Shown piece by piece: positions 23,491 to 32,235 of a stretch of DNA of 35,823 bases. The stretch is from positions 1 to 35,823 of the forward strand of contig NZ_AEJF01000122.1 of the NCBI RefSeq assembly GCF_001028175.1. The letters are read 5' to 3'. The stretch comes from Caballeronia mineralivorans PML1(12) (GTDB taxonomy: Bacteria; Pseudomonadota; Gammaproteobacteria; Burkholderiales; Burkholderiaceae). Each line of letters opens with the position of its first letter. Position 1 is the first letter of the stretch. The notes below the pieces were generated by a model. The model saw only the letters and a program-made list of their open reading frames with translations, was not told where the DNA came from and did not search any database. A program made the translations under genes and the position numbers.

Positions 23491-25059
23491 ATGAACACCT
23501 TGAGCAGCGATGTCCCTAAAAGCGTCGGACCCCGCGCAGCGCCCTTGCGCGGGGCCTGGCTGGCTCTTCTGAGCTTTGCGCTGTCGCTCGCCACGTTTAT
23601 CGAAGTGCTCGATTCGACTGTGACGAACGTTGCCGTGCCGTCCATTGCGGGGAGCCTCGCGGTATCGAATGCTCAAGCGACCTGGGTGATCAGTTCGTAT
23701 TCGGTGGCGGCAGCGATCGCCGTGCCGTTGACCGGCTGGCTCTCGCAGCGCTTCGGCGACGCCCGTCTGTTCGTCTGGTCTGTGCTGCTGTTCACGCTTA
23801 CCTCATTGCTGTGCGGCATCGCGAGCAACCTGGAGATGCTGGTCCTGTGCCGCGCGATGCAAGGCCTGTGCTCAGGCCCCATGGTGCCGCTTTCGCAAGC
23901 CATCCTGTTGCGCTCCTTTCCGCCCGAGAAACGGGTATTTGCACTCGCGTTATGGGCCATGACCGTGCTGCTCGCCCCCATCTTCGGGCCGGTGCTGGGC
24001 GGCTGGATCATCGACCAGTTTTCCTGGCCCTGGATCTTCTTCATCAACCTCCCTATCGGACTGTTCGCGTTCGCCGCCTGCACGGCGCTCCTGCGGCGCG
24101 ACCCGCCAAGCCGGAAACAACCGCCCAAGGATCTGGTCGGCATAGCGTTGCTCGTGGTCGGCGTCGGTGCGCTTCAGGGTGTGCTGGACCTTGGCCGCGA
24201 ACACGGCTGGTTCGACTCGCCGCTGATCATCACGCTCTCGATCGTTGCCACGCTCGCGCTGCTGTCGCTGCTGATCTGGGAGTCGGCTGAGCCATATCCC
24301 GTCATCGACCTCAGTCTCTTTCGCGATCGCGCATTTTCATTCGGCGTTGCCGTCATCTCGCTCGGCATGGTCAGCTTCTCCGTCATCGGCGTGATCTTTC
24401 CGCTCTGGATGCAAACCGTGATGGGTTATACGGCCTTGCAGGCGGGCATGGCGGTCGCGCCGCTGGGCATCCTCGCGCTCGTGTTCTCCCTCTTGATCGG
24501 CGTGTTCCTTGACCGGCTCGACGCGCGCTTCGTGACGTCGTTCGGATTTCTCGTGTTCTTCGCCGTGCTCTACTGGGACACGCATTTCACGCTGAGCATG
24601 TCGTTCTGGCAGATCGTCACACCGACGTTCATTCAAGGCATCGGCCTGCCGTGCTTTTTCATCCCGCTCAGCGCGGTGACCCTGTCGCGCATCTCCGATG
24701 AAAAACTCGCTGCGGCATCGGGCATGTCGAATTTTCTACGGACCTTGTCGGCAGCACTCGGCACGGCATTAAGCGTCACGTGGTGGGATAACCGTGCCGC
24801 GCATCATTACGGCACGCTGGCGCAGTCGGTCACGCACGAGTCTCTCGGCACGGGGCAGTTCTCCCGCGCGTTGCAGAACATGGGACTCGCGGGCGACCGC
24901 AATCTTGCTGCGATCCGCCAGGTCGTGCAGCAGCAGGCATACATGATGGCGACCAACGATCTCTTCTACGTTGCGAGCCTTGTATGCCTGGCGCTGGCGG
25001 CATTGATATGGACCACCAGACCGTGGCGCGGCATATCGGCCGCGCGGGTCGGGCACTGA
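23491..25059 (+). CDS. DHA2-family MFS efflux pump, probable rhamnolipid exporter
   Basis: Drug:H+ antiporter-2 type transporter of 522 residues with about 14 membrane segments (EmrB/QacA group). Visible motifs are the first-helix LDSTVTNVAVPSIAGSL, then VISSYSVAAAIAVPLTGWLSQRFG (motif A-like loop), CRAMQGLCSGPMVPLSQ and APIFGPVLGGWIID. The outer-membrane channel and HlyD adaptor genes follow within the same gene run, so the three would form an EmrAB-TolC-like pump spanning the envelope. Its place between rhlB and rhlC points to export of rhamnolipids, as proposed for the equivalent transporter in Burkholderia rhl clusters. There is no clear ribosome site. The start is 76 bases after rhlB, the largest gap before rmlB. 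Confidence 0.92.
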   Translation: MNTLSSDVPKSVGPRAAPLRGAWLALLSFALSLATFIEVLDSTVTNVAVPSIAGSLAVSNAQATWVISSYSVAAAIAVPLTGWLSQRFGDARLFVWSVLLFTLTSLLCGIASNLEMLVLCRAMQGLCSGPMVPLSQAILLRSFPPEKRVFALALWAMTVLLAPIFGPVLGGWIIDQFSWPWIFFINLPIGLFAFAACTALLRRDPPSRKQPPKDLVGIALLVVGVGALQGVLDLGREHGWFDSPLIITLSIVATLALLSLLIWESAEPYPVIDLSLFRDRAFSFGVAVISLGMVSFSVIGVIFPLWMQTVMGYTALQAGMAVAPLGILALVFSLLIGVFLDRLDARFVTSFGFLVFFAVLYWDTHFTLSMSFWQIVTPTFIQGIGLPCFFIPLSAVTLSRISDEKLAAASGMSNFLRTLSAALGTALSVTWWDNRAAHHYGTLAQSVTHESLGTGQFSRALQNMGLAGDRNLAAIRQVVQQQAYMMATNDLFYVASLVCLALAALIWTTRPWRGISAARVGH

Positions 25060-25069
25060 GGCGTTTCCC

Positions 25070-26062
25070 ATGTCCGCAACCAACGTCGTTCTTTTCAAAG
25101 TCGATAGCGCGAGCAGTAAAGCGGCCCGCGAAGCGCCCGTGCTCGGCGCACTGGTGGTGCTTTATAAACCGACGCCCGGGCAGTTGCGCAACCTGATCGA
25201 CCTGCGCGCACGGTGCGGTGTGTTGCTTGCCGTCGACAACTCGCCGGCCGCCAACACCTCCAACGTCGGTCTGCTTGGCGATCACGGTATCGACTATGTG
25301 TTCAACGGCAATCGCGGCGGCATTGCGGGGGCCTATAACCGCGGGCTGGCGCGACTGTTCGCGCAAGGTCTCGATGCAGTTGTGCTGTTCGATCAGGACT
25401 CACACACGAGCGCCGATTATTTTCCGGTGATGCGCGCCTCGTGCGCCGCGCTCGGCGCACGTGCCTTCGCGATCGGTCCGAGAATCTACGATGAAAACGC
25501 CCGGCGCTTCCTGCCGCAGCTCTACAGCAATGGCTTTTACGTGCGCACGCTAATGTTCCCTGAAGGCACAGCCTTGCAGCCCTGCTCGTTCCTTATATCG
25601 TCGGGTTCTGTCATTTCGCGGCTCGCTTATGAACGACTCGGCTCCTTCACCGAAGCCCTCTTCATCGATCATGTGGACACCGACTATTCGATGCGCGCGC
25701 TGGTGCGCGGCGTGCAGTTTTATGTCGAACCGAGGCTCGTGCTCTCGCATCGGATTGGCAACAAGCGGGAACATCGGCTGGGACCGCTGCGCGTCACGTC
25801 GATGAATCACCCGCCCATGCGCCGGTACTACATGGCGCGCAATGGCATGCACCTGAGCATCAAGTATTTTCAATCCTTTCCGGTCGCCCTCGTGCCAAAT
25901 TTCATTACACTCCTGCAGGTCTTGCAGATCTCGCTGTTCGAGTCGGACAAACGCGCGAAGTTATCGAGTATCGGCTGCGGTCTGGTCGACGGGCTGCTGG
26001 GACGACTCGGCCCGCTGGAAGCCACGCGGCCGCGCCTCGCCGCACGCATCGCGCGCGGCTAA
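25070..26062 (+). CDS. rhlC: RhlC, rhamnosyltransferase 2
   Basis: GT2-family glycosyltransferase of 330 residues that adds the second rhamnose from dTDP-L-rhamnose to mono-rhamnolipid, giving di-rhamnolipid. It matches P. aeruginosa RhlC throughout: LGALVVLYKPT (25-35), AVDNSP (55-60), NGNRGGIAGAYNRGL (79-93), and the metal-binding LFDQDSHTS (106-114). Later come FLISSGS, the LFIDHVDTDYSMRA motif and MNHPPMRRYYMARNGM. The N-terminus is about 20 residues longer than in Pseudomonas. It starts ten bases after the pump gene stop and ends two bases before the channel lipoprotein gene. Confidence 0.95.
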   Translation: MSATNVVLFKVDSASSKAAREAPVLGALVVLYKPTPGQLRNLIDLRARCGVLLAVDNSPAANTSNVGLLGDHGIDYVFNGNRGGIAGAYNRGLARLFAQGLDAVVLFDQDSHTSADYFPVMRASCAALGARAFAIGPRIYDENARRFLPQLYSNGFYVRTLMFPEGTALQPCSFLISSGSVISRLAYERLGSFTEALFIDHVDTDYSMRALVRGVQFYVEPRLVLSHRIGNKREHRLGPLRVTSMNHPPMRRYYMARNGMHLSIKYFQSFPVALVPNFITLLQVLQISLFESDKRAKLSSIGCGLVDGLLGRLGPLEATRPRLAARIARG

Positions 26063-26064
26063 GG

Positions 26065-27630
26065 ATGAGGATCAACGCCATTCGCTCCGCGCAGGTTTGC
26101 AAACGCATCGGCGTGGTTGCGCTCGGTTTGCTCATCACTCTATTGAGCGGTTGTGCGGACACGACACTCCGTAACCCGCTTGCGATGCGCACGCCGCCGG
26201 CTGAACTGCTTCCGAACGCAGCAGCGGACGCCAACGGCTCATGGCCACAAACGAACTGGGTTGCATCGTTCCACGACAGTCAACTGGATACGCTAGTCGC
26301 CGAAGCGTGCTCGGCTAATCCCGACATCCAGATAGCAAGCGCGCGGATCGCGCAGGCCCAATCGCAACTGGACCAGTTCGGTGCGAGCGAGGGACTGACA
26401 GGCACGGCCATGCTGTCCGCCTACAAAGCCCGCATGCCTGAAATCAACGGAGCGGCGAGCGTCGATGTGCAGGGTACCACCGTCCCGATCAACCTGTTCA
26501 GCGATCCCTGGGTGTCGCCTGGGAGCGCGATCGTCGGTGCGAACTATGAACTCGATTTGTGGGGGAAGAACGAAGCGCTCACGCGTTCGCTTCTGTCTTC
26601 GCGCGACGTCGCACGTGTCAACGCGCAACAGGCCCAACTCACGATCGTGACGTCGCTGGTCACGTTGTATGGACGCCTGGCAGGAGACTATGAACGCCGC
26701 GATCTCATCGACGCCAAGCGCCGCGTTGCGACCGAACTCGACGCTATCCGGCGCGAGCGCCAGACGCGAGGCATGGACAACACCTACGACATCCAGGCTA
26801 CGCGCATAGAGCAGGCCACGTTGCAGGCGCAGGCGTTGCAGATCGACGATGCAATCAGGCAGACGCAATTGCAGATAGGCATCCTGGTTGGCGCAGGTCC
26901 CGAACGTGGTCTAGCCTTGCAGCGGCCAACGCTGGCAAGCACCAACGAAGAAGCCGCCCTGCCGCCAAACCTGCCGCTCGACCTGCTGGGACGCCGCCCG
27001 GATATAGTCGCCGCCCGGCTGCGTGTTGAAGCCGCGACGGCGAAGATCGCTGTGACACGTGCGTCGTTTTATCCGAACATCAATCTGTCGGCGGCAGGCG
27101 GACTGTCGTCGCTATCTATCAGCTCGCTGTTCTCCAGCGCGTCGGCATTCTTTGCGCTAGGACCCGCCGTCACCCTGCCGATCTTCGAGCGCGGCCGCCT
27201 GCATGCTCAGCTCGACGGCGACTATGCGCAGGCAGACGAAATGATCGCACTCTACAACCGCACGCTCAATGAAGCGCTGACGGACGTCGCCCGGTCCATC
27301 CTGGCAACACGCAGCACTGCCGCACTCATTAACGAGCAGCAGGAAGTGGTGAGCGCGCGCAAGCACCTGGCCTCAGTCGCTGCGGACCAGCATCGTCGCG
27401 GCCTTGTTCGCCAGACCGAGGTGCTCCAGCAACAGAACGCACTGCTCGACGAACGGCTTCGTCTCATAGACCTCACGACACGCCGGCGCGACGCAAAAGT
27501 CGCGCTGATCCGCTCGTTGGGCGGTGGCTTCGAAGCGATGCCCGCGCAACAAATCAAGTCCTCGTCGACCGAGTCCGCCAACCGGACATCCCGTGAAAGA
27601 TCACCTTCCATTCCTCCTTCGTCCAGCTAA
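26065..27630 (+). CDS. NodT/OprM-type outer-membrane channel lipoprotein
   Basis: Outer-membrane efflux protein of 521 residues. The signal peptide ends in a lipobox (LLSGC, about residue 30), so it is lipid-anchored. Two outer-membrane-efflux repeats follow: the first with LDTLVAEACSANPDIQIASARIAQA, and the second starting near LLGRRPDIVAARLRVEAATAKIAVTRASFYPNI, a hallmark of this family. Long helical segments between them form the periplasmic tunnel. The C-terminal 25 residues are Ser-rich and disordered. It starts two bases after the rhlC stop and ends three bases before the HlyD gene. It would be the TolC partner of the MFS pump in this operon. Confidence 0.92.
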   Translation: MRINAIRSAQVCKRIGVVALGLLITLLSGCADTTLRNPLAMRTPPAELLPNAAADANGSWPQTNWVASFHDSQLDTLVAEACSANPDIQIASARIAQAQSQLDQFGASEGLTGTAMLSAYKARMPEINGAASVDVQGTTVPINLFSDPWVSPGSAIVGANYELDLWGKNEALTRSLLSSRDVARVNAQQAQLTIVTSLVTLYGRLAGDYERRDLIDAKRRVATELDAIRRERQTRGMDNTYDIQATRIEQATLQAQALQIDDAIRQTQLQIGILVGAGPERGLALQRPTLASTNEEAALPPNLPLDLLGRRPDIVAARLRVEAATAKIAVTRASFYPNINLSAAGGLSSLSISSLFSSASAFFALGPAVTLPIFERGRLHAQLDGDYAQADEMIALYNRTLNEALTDVARSILATRSTAALINEQQEVVSARKHLASVAADQHRRGLVRQTEVLQQQNALLDERLRLIDLTTRRRDAKVALIRSLGGGFEAMPAQQIKSSSTESANRTSRERSPSIPPSSS

Positions 27631-27633
27631 CGC

Positions 27634-28737
27634 ATGAGTACAGAAAACCTGCTTGACGATCGAACGTCGACCGTGGCGCCGCATCGGAAAAAAATCACGC
27701 GCCGCAACCGGCTGTTCCTGCTGCTCTTCGGCACAGCGCTGTTGCTCGCGCTAGCCGCAGGCGTGCACTGGTGGACTGTCGGCCGCTATGTGGAGGAAAC
27801 CGACAATGCGTATGTCGGCGGCAATGTCGTGCCGATTGCCGCTCATGCAGCCGGCACTGTGCGCGAAGTCACCGTCGGCAATACGCAATACGTGAAGGCG
27901 GGGCAAGCGCTCGTGCTTCTCGACGATACCGACGCACAAGCCGCACTAACTCAGGCGCAAGCGCGCCTCGTCCAGGCTAAGCGGCAGGCGCGCAGCGCGA
28001 CCTATTCGAACGCGATGTACGCAGCCGCCGTCGACGCCCGCACGGCCGAACTGAAGCTCGCCGAACAGATGCTCAAGGCCCGTTCCGGGGCGAGCGTTGA
28101 AGTGGTGTCGACAGAAGAATTTGCACGCGCGACGGAATCCGTCGCGCTCGCACGAGCGAACCTTGCCTCGGCGCAAAGCCAGTTAGCCAGTGGCCTCGCA
28201 ATGAGCGGATCAGGACGAGTAGAAGACGATCCCGCCGTGGTCCAGGCAGAGCAGCAAGTGAAGCTTGCACAGGTCGCGGTAACGCGGACCCTGATCGTTG
28301 CACCGGTCGAAGGCAGCATCGCCCAGCGCTCGGTCGAGGTCGGGCAACCGGTCAACGCGGGTGTCCAGCTCATGACGGTCGTGCCGCTCAAGCACTTATG
28401 GATACAGGCAAATTTCAAGGAGGGACAAGTCCGGAATTTGCGGATCGGTCAGCCCGCAACGATCGTCTCGGATCTCTATGGTTCGAGCGTCAAGTTTCAC
28501 GGCCGGATCGGTGGATTGTCGCCGGGAACAGGCAGTGCCTTTTCGATGCTGCCTCCGGAGAACGCAGCCGGAAACTGGATCAAGGTCGTGCAGCGTGTCC
28601 CGGTACTCGTGCTGCTGGATCCCGCGGAACTGGCCGGGCATCCGTTGCGCGTGGGGCTCTCCACAACCGTCGAGGTAGACACGCACGATCTTGCCGGCAA
28701 GCCGGTCAGTGCCGCCGACACCGCATCGATCCGTTAA
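27634..28737 (+). CDS. HlyD/EmrA-type membrane fusion protein
   Basis: Periplasmic adaptor of 367 residues. A short cytoplasmic N-terminus and one membrane segment (about 27-48) precede EETDNAYVGGNVVPIAAHAAGTV, the EmrA-like start of the barrel-sandwich (lipoyl) domain. Next is an Ala/Gln-rich coiled-coil hairpin (about 100-205), the second half of the lipoyl domain (RTLIVAPVEGSIAQRSVEVGQPV) and a beta-barrel domain (KHLWIQANFKEGQVRNLRIGQ). It would connect the DHA2 pump to the outer-membrane channel. It sits three bases after the channel gene. A gap of 73 bases separates it from rmlB, which may hold an extra internal promoter, though I see none. Confidence 0.93.
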   Translation: MSTENLLDDRTSTVAPHRKKITRRNRLFLLLFGTALLLALAAGVHWWTVGRYVEETDNAYVGGNVVPIAAHAAGTVREVTVGNTQYVKAGQALVLLDDTDAQAALTQAQARLVQAKRQARSATYSNAMYAAAVDARTAELKLAEQMLKARSGASVEVVSTEEFARATESVALARANLASAQSQLASGLAMSGSGRVEDDPAVVQAEQQVKLAQVAVTRTLIVAPVEGSIAQRSVEVGQPVNAGVQLMTVVPLKHLWIQANFKEGQVRNLRIGQPATIVSDLYGSSVKFHGRIGGLSPGTGSAFSMLPPENAAGNWIKVVQRVPVLVLLDPAELAGHPLRVGLSTTVEVDTHDLAGKPVSAADTASIR

Positions 28738-28810
28738 ATGAACTCATGTGTGGTTCCGCTTCGAACATTCCGGTCAGCTTGCCGACCATTCACTACTTGG
28801 AACACGTCAA

Positions 28811-29872
28811 ATGATCCTGGTCACCGGCGGTGCCGGTTTTATTGGAGCGAACTTCATTCTTGACTGGCTGCGGACATCGGACCAGCCCGTTCTGAATGTA
28901 GACAAGTTGACCTACGCGGGCAATCTGCAGACGCTGTCGCCGCTGCGGGACAACCCCAGGCACGTCTTCTCTCAAGTCGATATCTGCGACCGGATCGCAC
29001 TCGATGGTTTGCTGAAGCAGCACGCGCCACGTGCGGTGCTCCATTTCGCAGCGGAAAGTCATGTCGACCGGTCGATTCATGGACCTGGGGATTTCGTGCA
29101 GACCAATCTGGTAGGTACCTTTACGTTGCTCGAGGCCGTACGTTCTTATCTGCACACGCTCAGCGAGGCAAGCAAAGCCAGATTCCGCTTCCTGCATGTT
29201 TCGACAGACGAAGTGTACGGCTCGCTATCGGCCACCGATCCACAGTTCTCCGAAACTATGCCCTATGCACCGAACAGTCCGTATGCCGCGACGAAGGCCG
29301 GATCGGATCATCTGGTTCGCGCGTATCACCATACGTACGGTTTGCAGACCCTCACCACTAACTGCTCCAACAACTATGGCCCGTACCAGTTCCCGGAGAA
29401 GCTGATCCCGCTGATGATCGCGAACGCACTCGCAGGCAAACCCCTGCCCGTCTATGGCGATGGCCAGAACGTGCGCGACTGGCTGTATGTCGGCGACCAT
29501 TGCAGCGCGATTCGCGAAGTGCTTCAGCACGGCAAGCCTGGCGAGACGTACAACGTCGGCGGCTGGAACGAGAAAAAGAACCTCGATGTCGTGCATACGC
29601 TATGCGATCTGCTCGACCGGCTTAAGCCTAAGGCGAGCGGTTCGTATCGCAGTCAGATCATCAGCGTCAAGGATCGCCCGGGGCACGACCGACGCTATGC
29701 GATCGATGCACGCAAGCTCGAGCGTGAACTTGGCTGGAGACCGGCCGAGACATTTGAAACCGGATTGGCGAGGACGGTCCAGTGGTATCTCGACAATCAG
29801 GCATGGTCCGATGAAGTCGCATCCGGCGAATATCGGACGTGGGTTGAGACCCACTACGCACAGCGTGCGTGA
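28811..29872 (+). CDS. rmlB: RmlB, dTDP-glucose 4,6-dehydratase
   Basis: Extended SDR of 353 residues catalysing the second step of dTDP-L-rhamnose synthesis, dTDP-glucose to dTDP-4-keto-6-deoxyglucose. It has the NAD motif TGGAGFIG (5-12), HFAAESHVDRSI (78-89), and the catalytic STDEVYG (131-137, with Thr, Asp and Glu acting in dehydration). YAATK (158-162) and NCSNNYGPYQFPEKLIPL follow. The start at 28811 gives the standard N-terminus MILVTGGAGFIG; the frame is open 21 codons further up without family similarity. The length is normal. It is the first gene of the rmlBACD group that feeds RhlB and RhlC. Confidence 0.96.
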   Translation: MILVTGGAGFIGANFILDWLRTSDQPVLNVDKLTYAGNLQTLSPLRDNPRHVFSQVDICDRIALDGLLKQHAPRAVLHFAAESHVDRSIHGPGDFVQTNLVGTFTLLEAVRSYLHTLSEASKARFRFLHVSTDEVYGSLSATDPQFSETMPYAPNSPYAATKAGSDHLVRAYHHTYGLQTLTTNCSNNYGPYQFPEKLIPLMIANALAGKPLPVYGDGQNVRDWLYVGDHCSAIREVLQHGKPGETYNVGGWNEKKNLDVVHTLCDLLDRLKPKASGSYRSQIISVKDRPGHDRRYAIDARKLERELGWRPAETFETGLARTVQWYLDNQAWSDEVASGEYRTWVETHYAQRA

Positions 29873-29901
29873 CACCAGAACATTATTAGGGGACTACGAA
29901 A

Positions 29902-30795
29902 ATGGGACGGAAAGGTTTGATTCTCGCCGGCGGTTCTGGCACGCGGCTGTATCCGATAACGCATGTGGTATCGAAGCAATTGCTGCCCGTGTACGACAAG
30001 CCGATGATCTACTATCCACTGTCGACGCTGATGATTGCCGGTATTCGCGATGTGCTTGTCATCTCGACGCCGCAGGACACGCCGCGTTTCGAAGCCATGC
30101 TCGGGGACGGCAGCCAGTGGGGCATGAATATTCAGTATGCCGTGCAGCCCTCGCCCGATGGTTTGGCGCAGGCGTTCATCATCGGGCGCGAGTTTATTGG
30201 CAATGACCTGTCGTCGCTGATTCTCGGCGACAACATTTTCTATGGCCACGATCTCGTCAGGCAACTGGAACGCGCGAACTCGCGCACGCAAGGCGCAACA
30301 GTCTTCGCTTACCACGTGAACGACCCGGAACGTTACGGCGTGGTGGAGTTCGATACGAACTTCCATGCGTTGTCGATTGAAGAAAAGCCGCTTAAGCCGC
30401 GCTCGAATTATGCGGTAACGGGCTTGTATTTCTACGACAACACCGTCTGCGATATTGCAGCCGATATCAAACCGTCGTCACGCGGCGAGCTTGAGATCAC
30501 GGACATCAACTCGTATTATCTCGAGCGTGAAAAGCTCGATGTAGAAATCATGGGCCGCGGTTTCGCATGGCTCGATACCGGTACGCACGATTCGCTGATC
30601 GAAGCAGCGACCTTCATTGCGACGCTTCAAAAACGGCAAGGCTTAGTGGTTGCTTGCCCGGAAGAAATTGCCTACCGGCGTCAATGGATCGACGACGAGC
30701 AATTGCTCAAGCTCGCCAAGCCACTCGCTAAAAACGCGTACGGCCAATATCTGCTCAACCTTTCCACGGATCAAGTCGCATGGCCATCCAGGTAA
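29902..30795 (+). CDS. rmlA: RmlA, glucose-1-phosphate thymidylyltransferase
   Basis: Nucleotidyltransferase of 297 residues that makes dTDP-glucose from dTTP and glucose-1-phosphate, the entry step to dTDP-L-rhamnose and usually feedback-inhibited by it. It has the signature KGLILAGGSGTRLYPIT (4-20), SKQLLPVYDKPMIYYPL (24-40) and the SPDGLAQAFIIG loop. EEKPLKPRSNYAVTGLYFYD and FAWLDTGTHDSL are also present. Full length for the family. AGGGGA lies eleven bases upstream of the ATG. Its end overlaps the rmlC start by 16 bases. Confidence 0.96.
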   Translation: MGRKGLILAGGSGTRLYPITHVVSKQLLPVYDKPMIYYPLSTLMIAGIRDVLVISTPQDTPRFEAMLGDGSQWGMNIQYAVQPSPDGLAQAFIIGREFIGNDLSSLILGDNIFYGHDLVRQLERANSRTQGATVFAYHVNDPERYGVVEFDTNFHALSIEEKPLKPRSNYAVTGLYFYDNTVCDIAADIKPSSRGELEITDINSYYLEREKLDVEIMGRGFAWLDTGTHDSLIEAATFIATLQKRQGLVVACPEEIAYRRQWIDDEQLLKLAKPLAKNAYGQYLLNLSTDQVAWPSR

Positions 30796-31331
30796 CCGCT
30801 ACGGCGCTGCCCGAAGTCAAGATCATCGAACCGAAGGTCTTCGGCGATGCGCGCGGCTTCTTCTACGAAAGCTTCAATGCCCGTGAGTTTTCCGAGCAAG
30901 TGGAGACGGATGTCGCGTTCGTGCAGGACAACCACTCGCGTTCGGCACGCGGCGTATTGCGTGGGCTGCACTACCAGATCGAACATGCGCAGGGAAAGCT
31001 GGTGCGTGTAGTGGAAGGCGAAGTGTTCGATGTCGCCGTCGATATCCGCAAACGTTCACTGAACTTCGGCAAGTGGATCGGTGTGAATCTGTCGGCGGAG
31101 AACCATCGGCAAGTGTGGGTGCCGCCGGGTTTTGCACATGGATTCGTGGTGTTGTCCGAGCATGCGCAGTTTCTCTACAAGACGACCGACCATTGGTATC
31201 CCTTGCATGAGCGCGCCATTCTTTGGAACGATCCGGAGATTGGAATTGAATGGCCGATCGACTTCGAGCCGCTGCTCGCCGCCAAGGACGCAGCCGGCAA
31301 GCGCCTCTTGGATGCCGAACACTTCGTGTGA
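30780..31331 (+). CDS. rmlC: RmlC, dTDP-4-dehydrorhamnose 3,5-epimerase
   Basis: Cupin-fold epimerase of 183 residues, third step of dTDP-L-rhamnose synthesis. Key residues are visible: GVLRGLHYQ (58-66) with catalytic His64, KLVRVVEGEVFDVAVDIR (73-90), VPPGFAHGF (114-122), and Tyr133 in AQFLYKTTDHWYP, the acid/base tyrosine that distinguishes RmlC from related cupins. Full length. The first 16 bases overlap rmlA, indicating translational coupling, and the rmlD start follows ten bases after its stop. Confidence 0.96.
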   Translation: MAIQVTATALPEVKIIEPKVFGDARGFFYESFNAREFSEQVETDVAFVQDNHSRSARGVLRGLHYQIEHAQGKLVRVVEGEVFDVAVDIRKRSLNFGKWIGVNLSAENHRQVWVPPGFAHGFVVLSEHAQFLYKTTDHWYPLHERAILWNDPEIGIEWPIDFEPLLAAKDAAGKRLLDAEHFV

Positions 31332-31341
31332 GGATCCCCGG

Positions 31342-32235
31342 ATGATCGGCAACGGACAACGAACCATCCTGCTCACGGGCGTCAATGGTCAGGTCGGGTT
31401 CGAACTGGCACGCAGCCTGCAAGGGCTTGGCCGTGTTGTAGCGTTTGACCGCAGCAAGATGGACCTGACCGATCTCGACCAGATCAGGCGCATTGTCCGC
31501 GAAGTGAAGCCGGCGCTGATTGTGAATCCGGCTGCCTACACCGCAGTTGACCGCGCGGAGAGCGAAGCGGACTTGACCAAACGCATCAACGCGGAAGCGC
31601 CTGGCGTTTTGGCGGAGGAAGCGCGGCGTCTTGACGCCGCCCTTATTCACTATTCCTCCGACTATGTCTTCGATGGCTCGAAAGACGGCGCTTATGTTGA
31701 AGACGATATTCCGAACGCCTGCAATGTATACGGCAAGAGCAAACATGCCGGTGAACAAGCGATTGCCGCGTCGGGTTGCGCGCATCTTATTTTCCGAACG
31801 AGCTGGGTGTATGGTGCTCGCGGTAAAAATTTCCTGACCACCATGCTTCGCCTGGGCGCGGAGCGCGATGAACTGAACGTAGTCGCAGATCAGGTTGGCG
31901 CACCGACATGGTCCACAACGATTTCCGCCATGACGTCGAGCGTGCTGTCGCAGGCTTTGAGAGGCGAACAGAACTGGTGGGCGCAGTACTCGGGGGTCTA
32001 TCACCTAAGCGCTTCCGGCGCGACTTCGTGGTGCGGTTTTGCTCAAGCCATCTTCGAACGCTCGCAGCTTGAGAAGACACCTGCGGTGAAGCCAATCGCT
32101 ACGGCGTCGTACCCGACGCCTGCGGAGCGGCCCGCAAACTCCAGATTGTCGAACCGCAAGTTGACCGCGGCTTTTGGCCTGGAAGCCCCTGCGTGGAACG
32201 AAGCGCTGACGCTTTGCATGGCCGGTATGATTTGA
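31342..32235 (+). CDS. rmlD: RmlD, dTDP-4-dehydrorhamnose reductase
   Basis: Extended SDR of 297 residues that reduces dTDP-4-keto-L-rhamnose to dTDP-L-rhamnose with NAD(P)H, the last step. It has TGVNGQVGFEL (12-22), VNPAAYTAVDRAE (61-73), YSSDYVFDG (104-112) and the YGKSK catalytic pair (130-134). RTSWVYGARGKNF and DQVGAPTW follow. The frame is open upstream through rmlC in another frame, but the ATG at 31342 has GAGGA as ribosome site and the correct N-terminus. It is the last gene of the rhamnolipid and rhamnose run; no T-tract terminator follows directly. Confidence 0.96.
   Translation: MIGNGQRTILLTGVNGQVGFELARSLQGLGRVVAFDRSKMDLTDLDQIRRIVREVKPALIVNPAAYTAVDRAESEADLTKRINAEAPGVLAEEARRLDAALIHYSSDYVFDGSKDGAYVEDDIPNACNVYGKSKHAGEQAIAASGCAHLIFRTSWVYGARGKNFLTTMLRLGAERDELNVVADQVGAPTWSTTISAMTSSVLSQALRGEQNWWAQYSGVYHLSASGATSWCGFAQAIFERSQLEKTPAVKPIATASYPTPAERPANSRLSNRKLTAAFGLEAPAWNEALTLCMAGMI

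Noticed and set aside
30874..32004. 376-codon minus-strand frame opposite rmlC and rmlD
   Set aside because: No recognisable motif, and both genes on the plus strand are complete and conserved.
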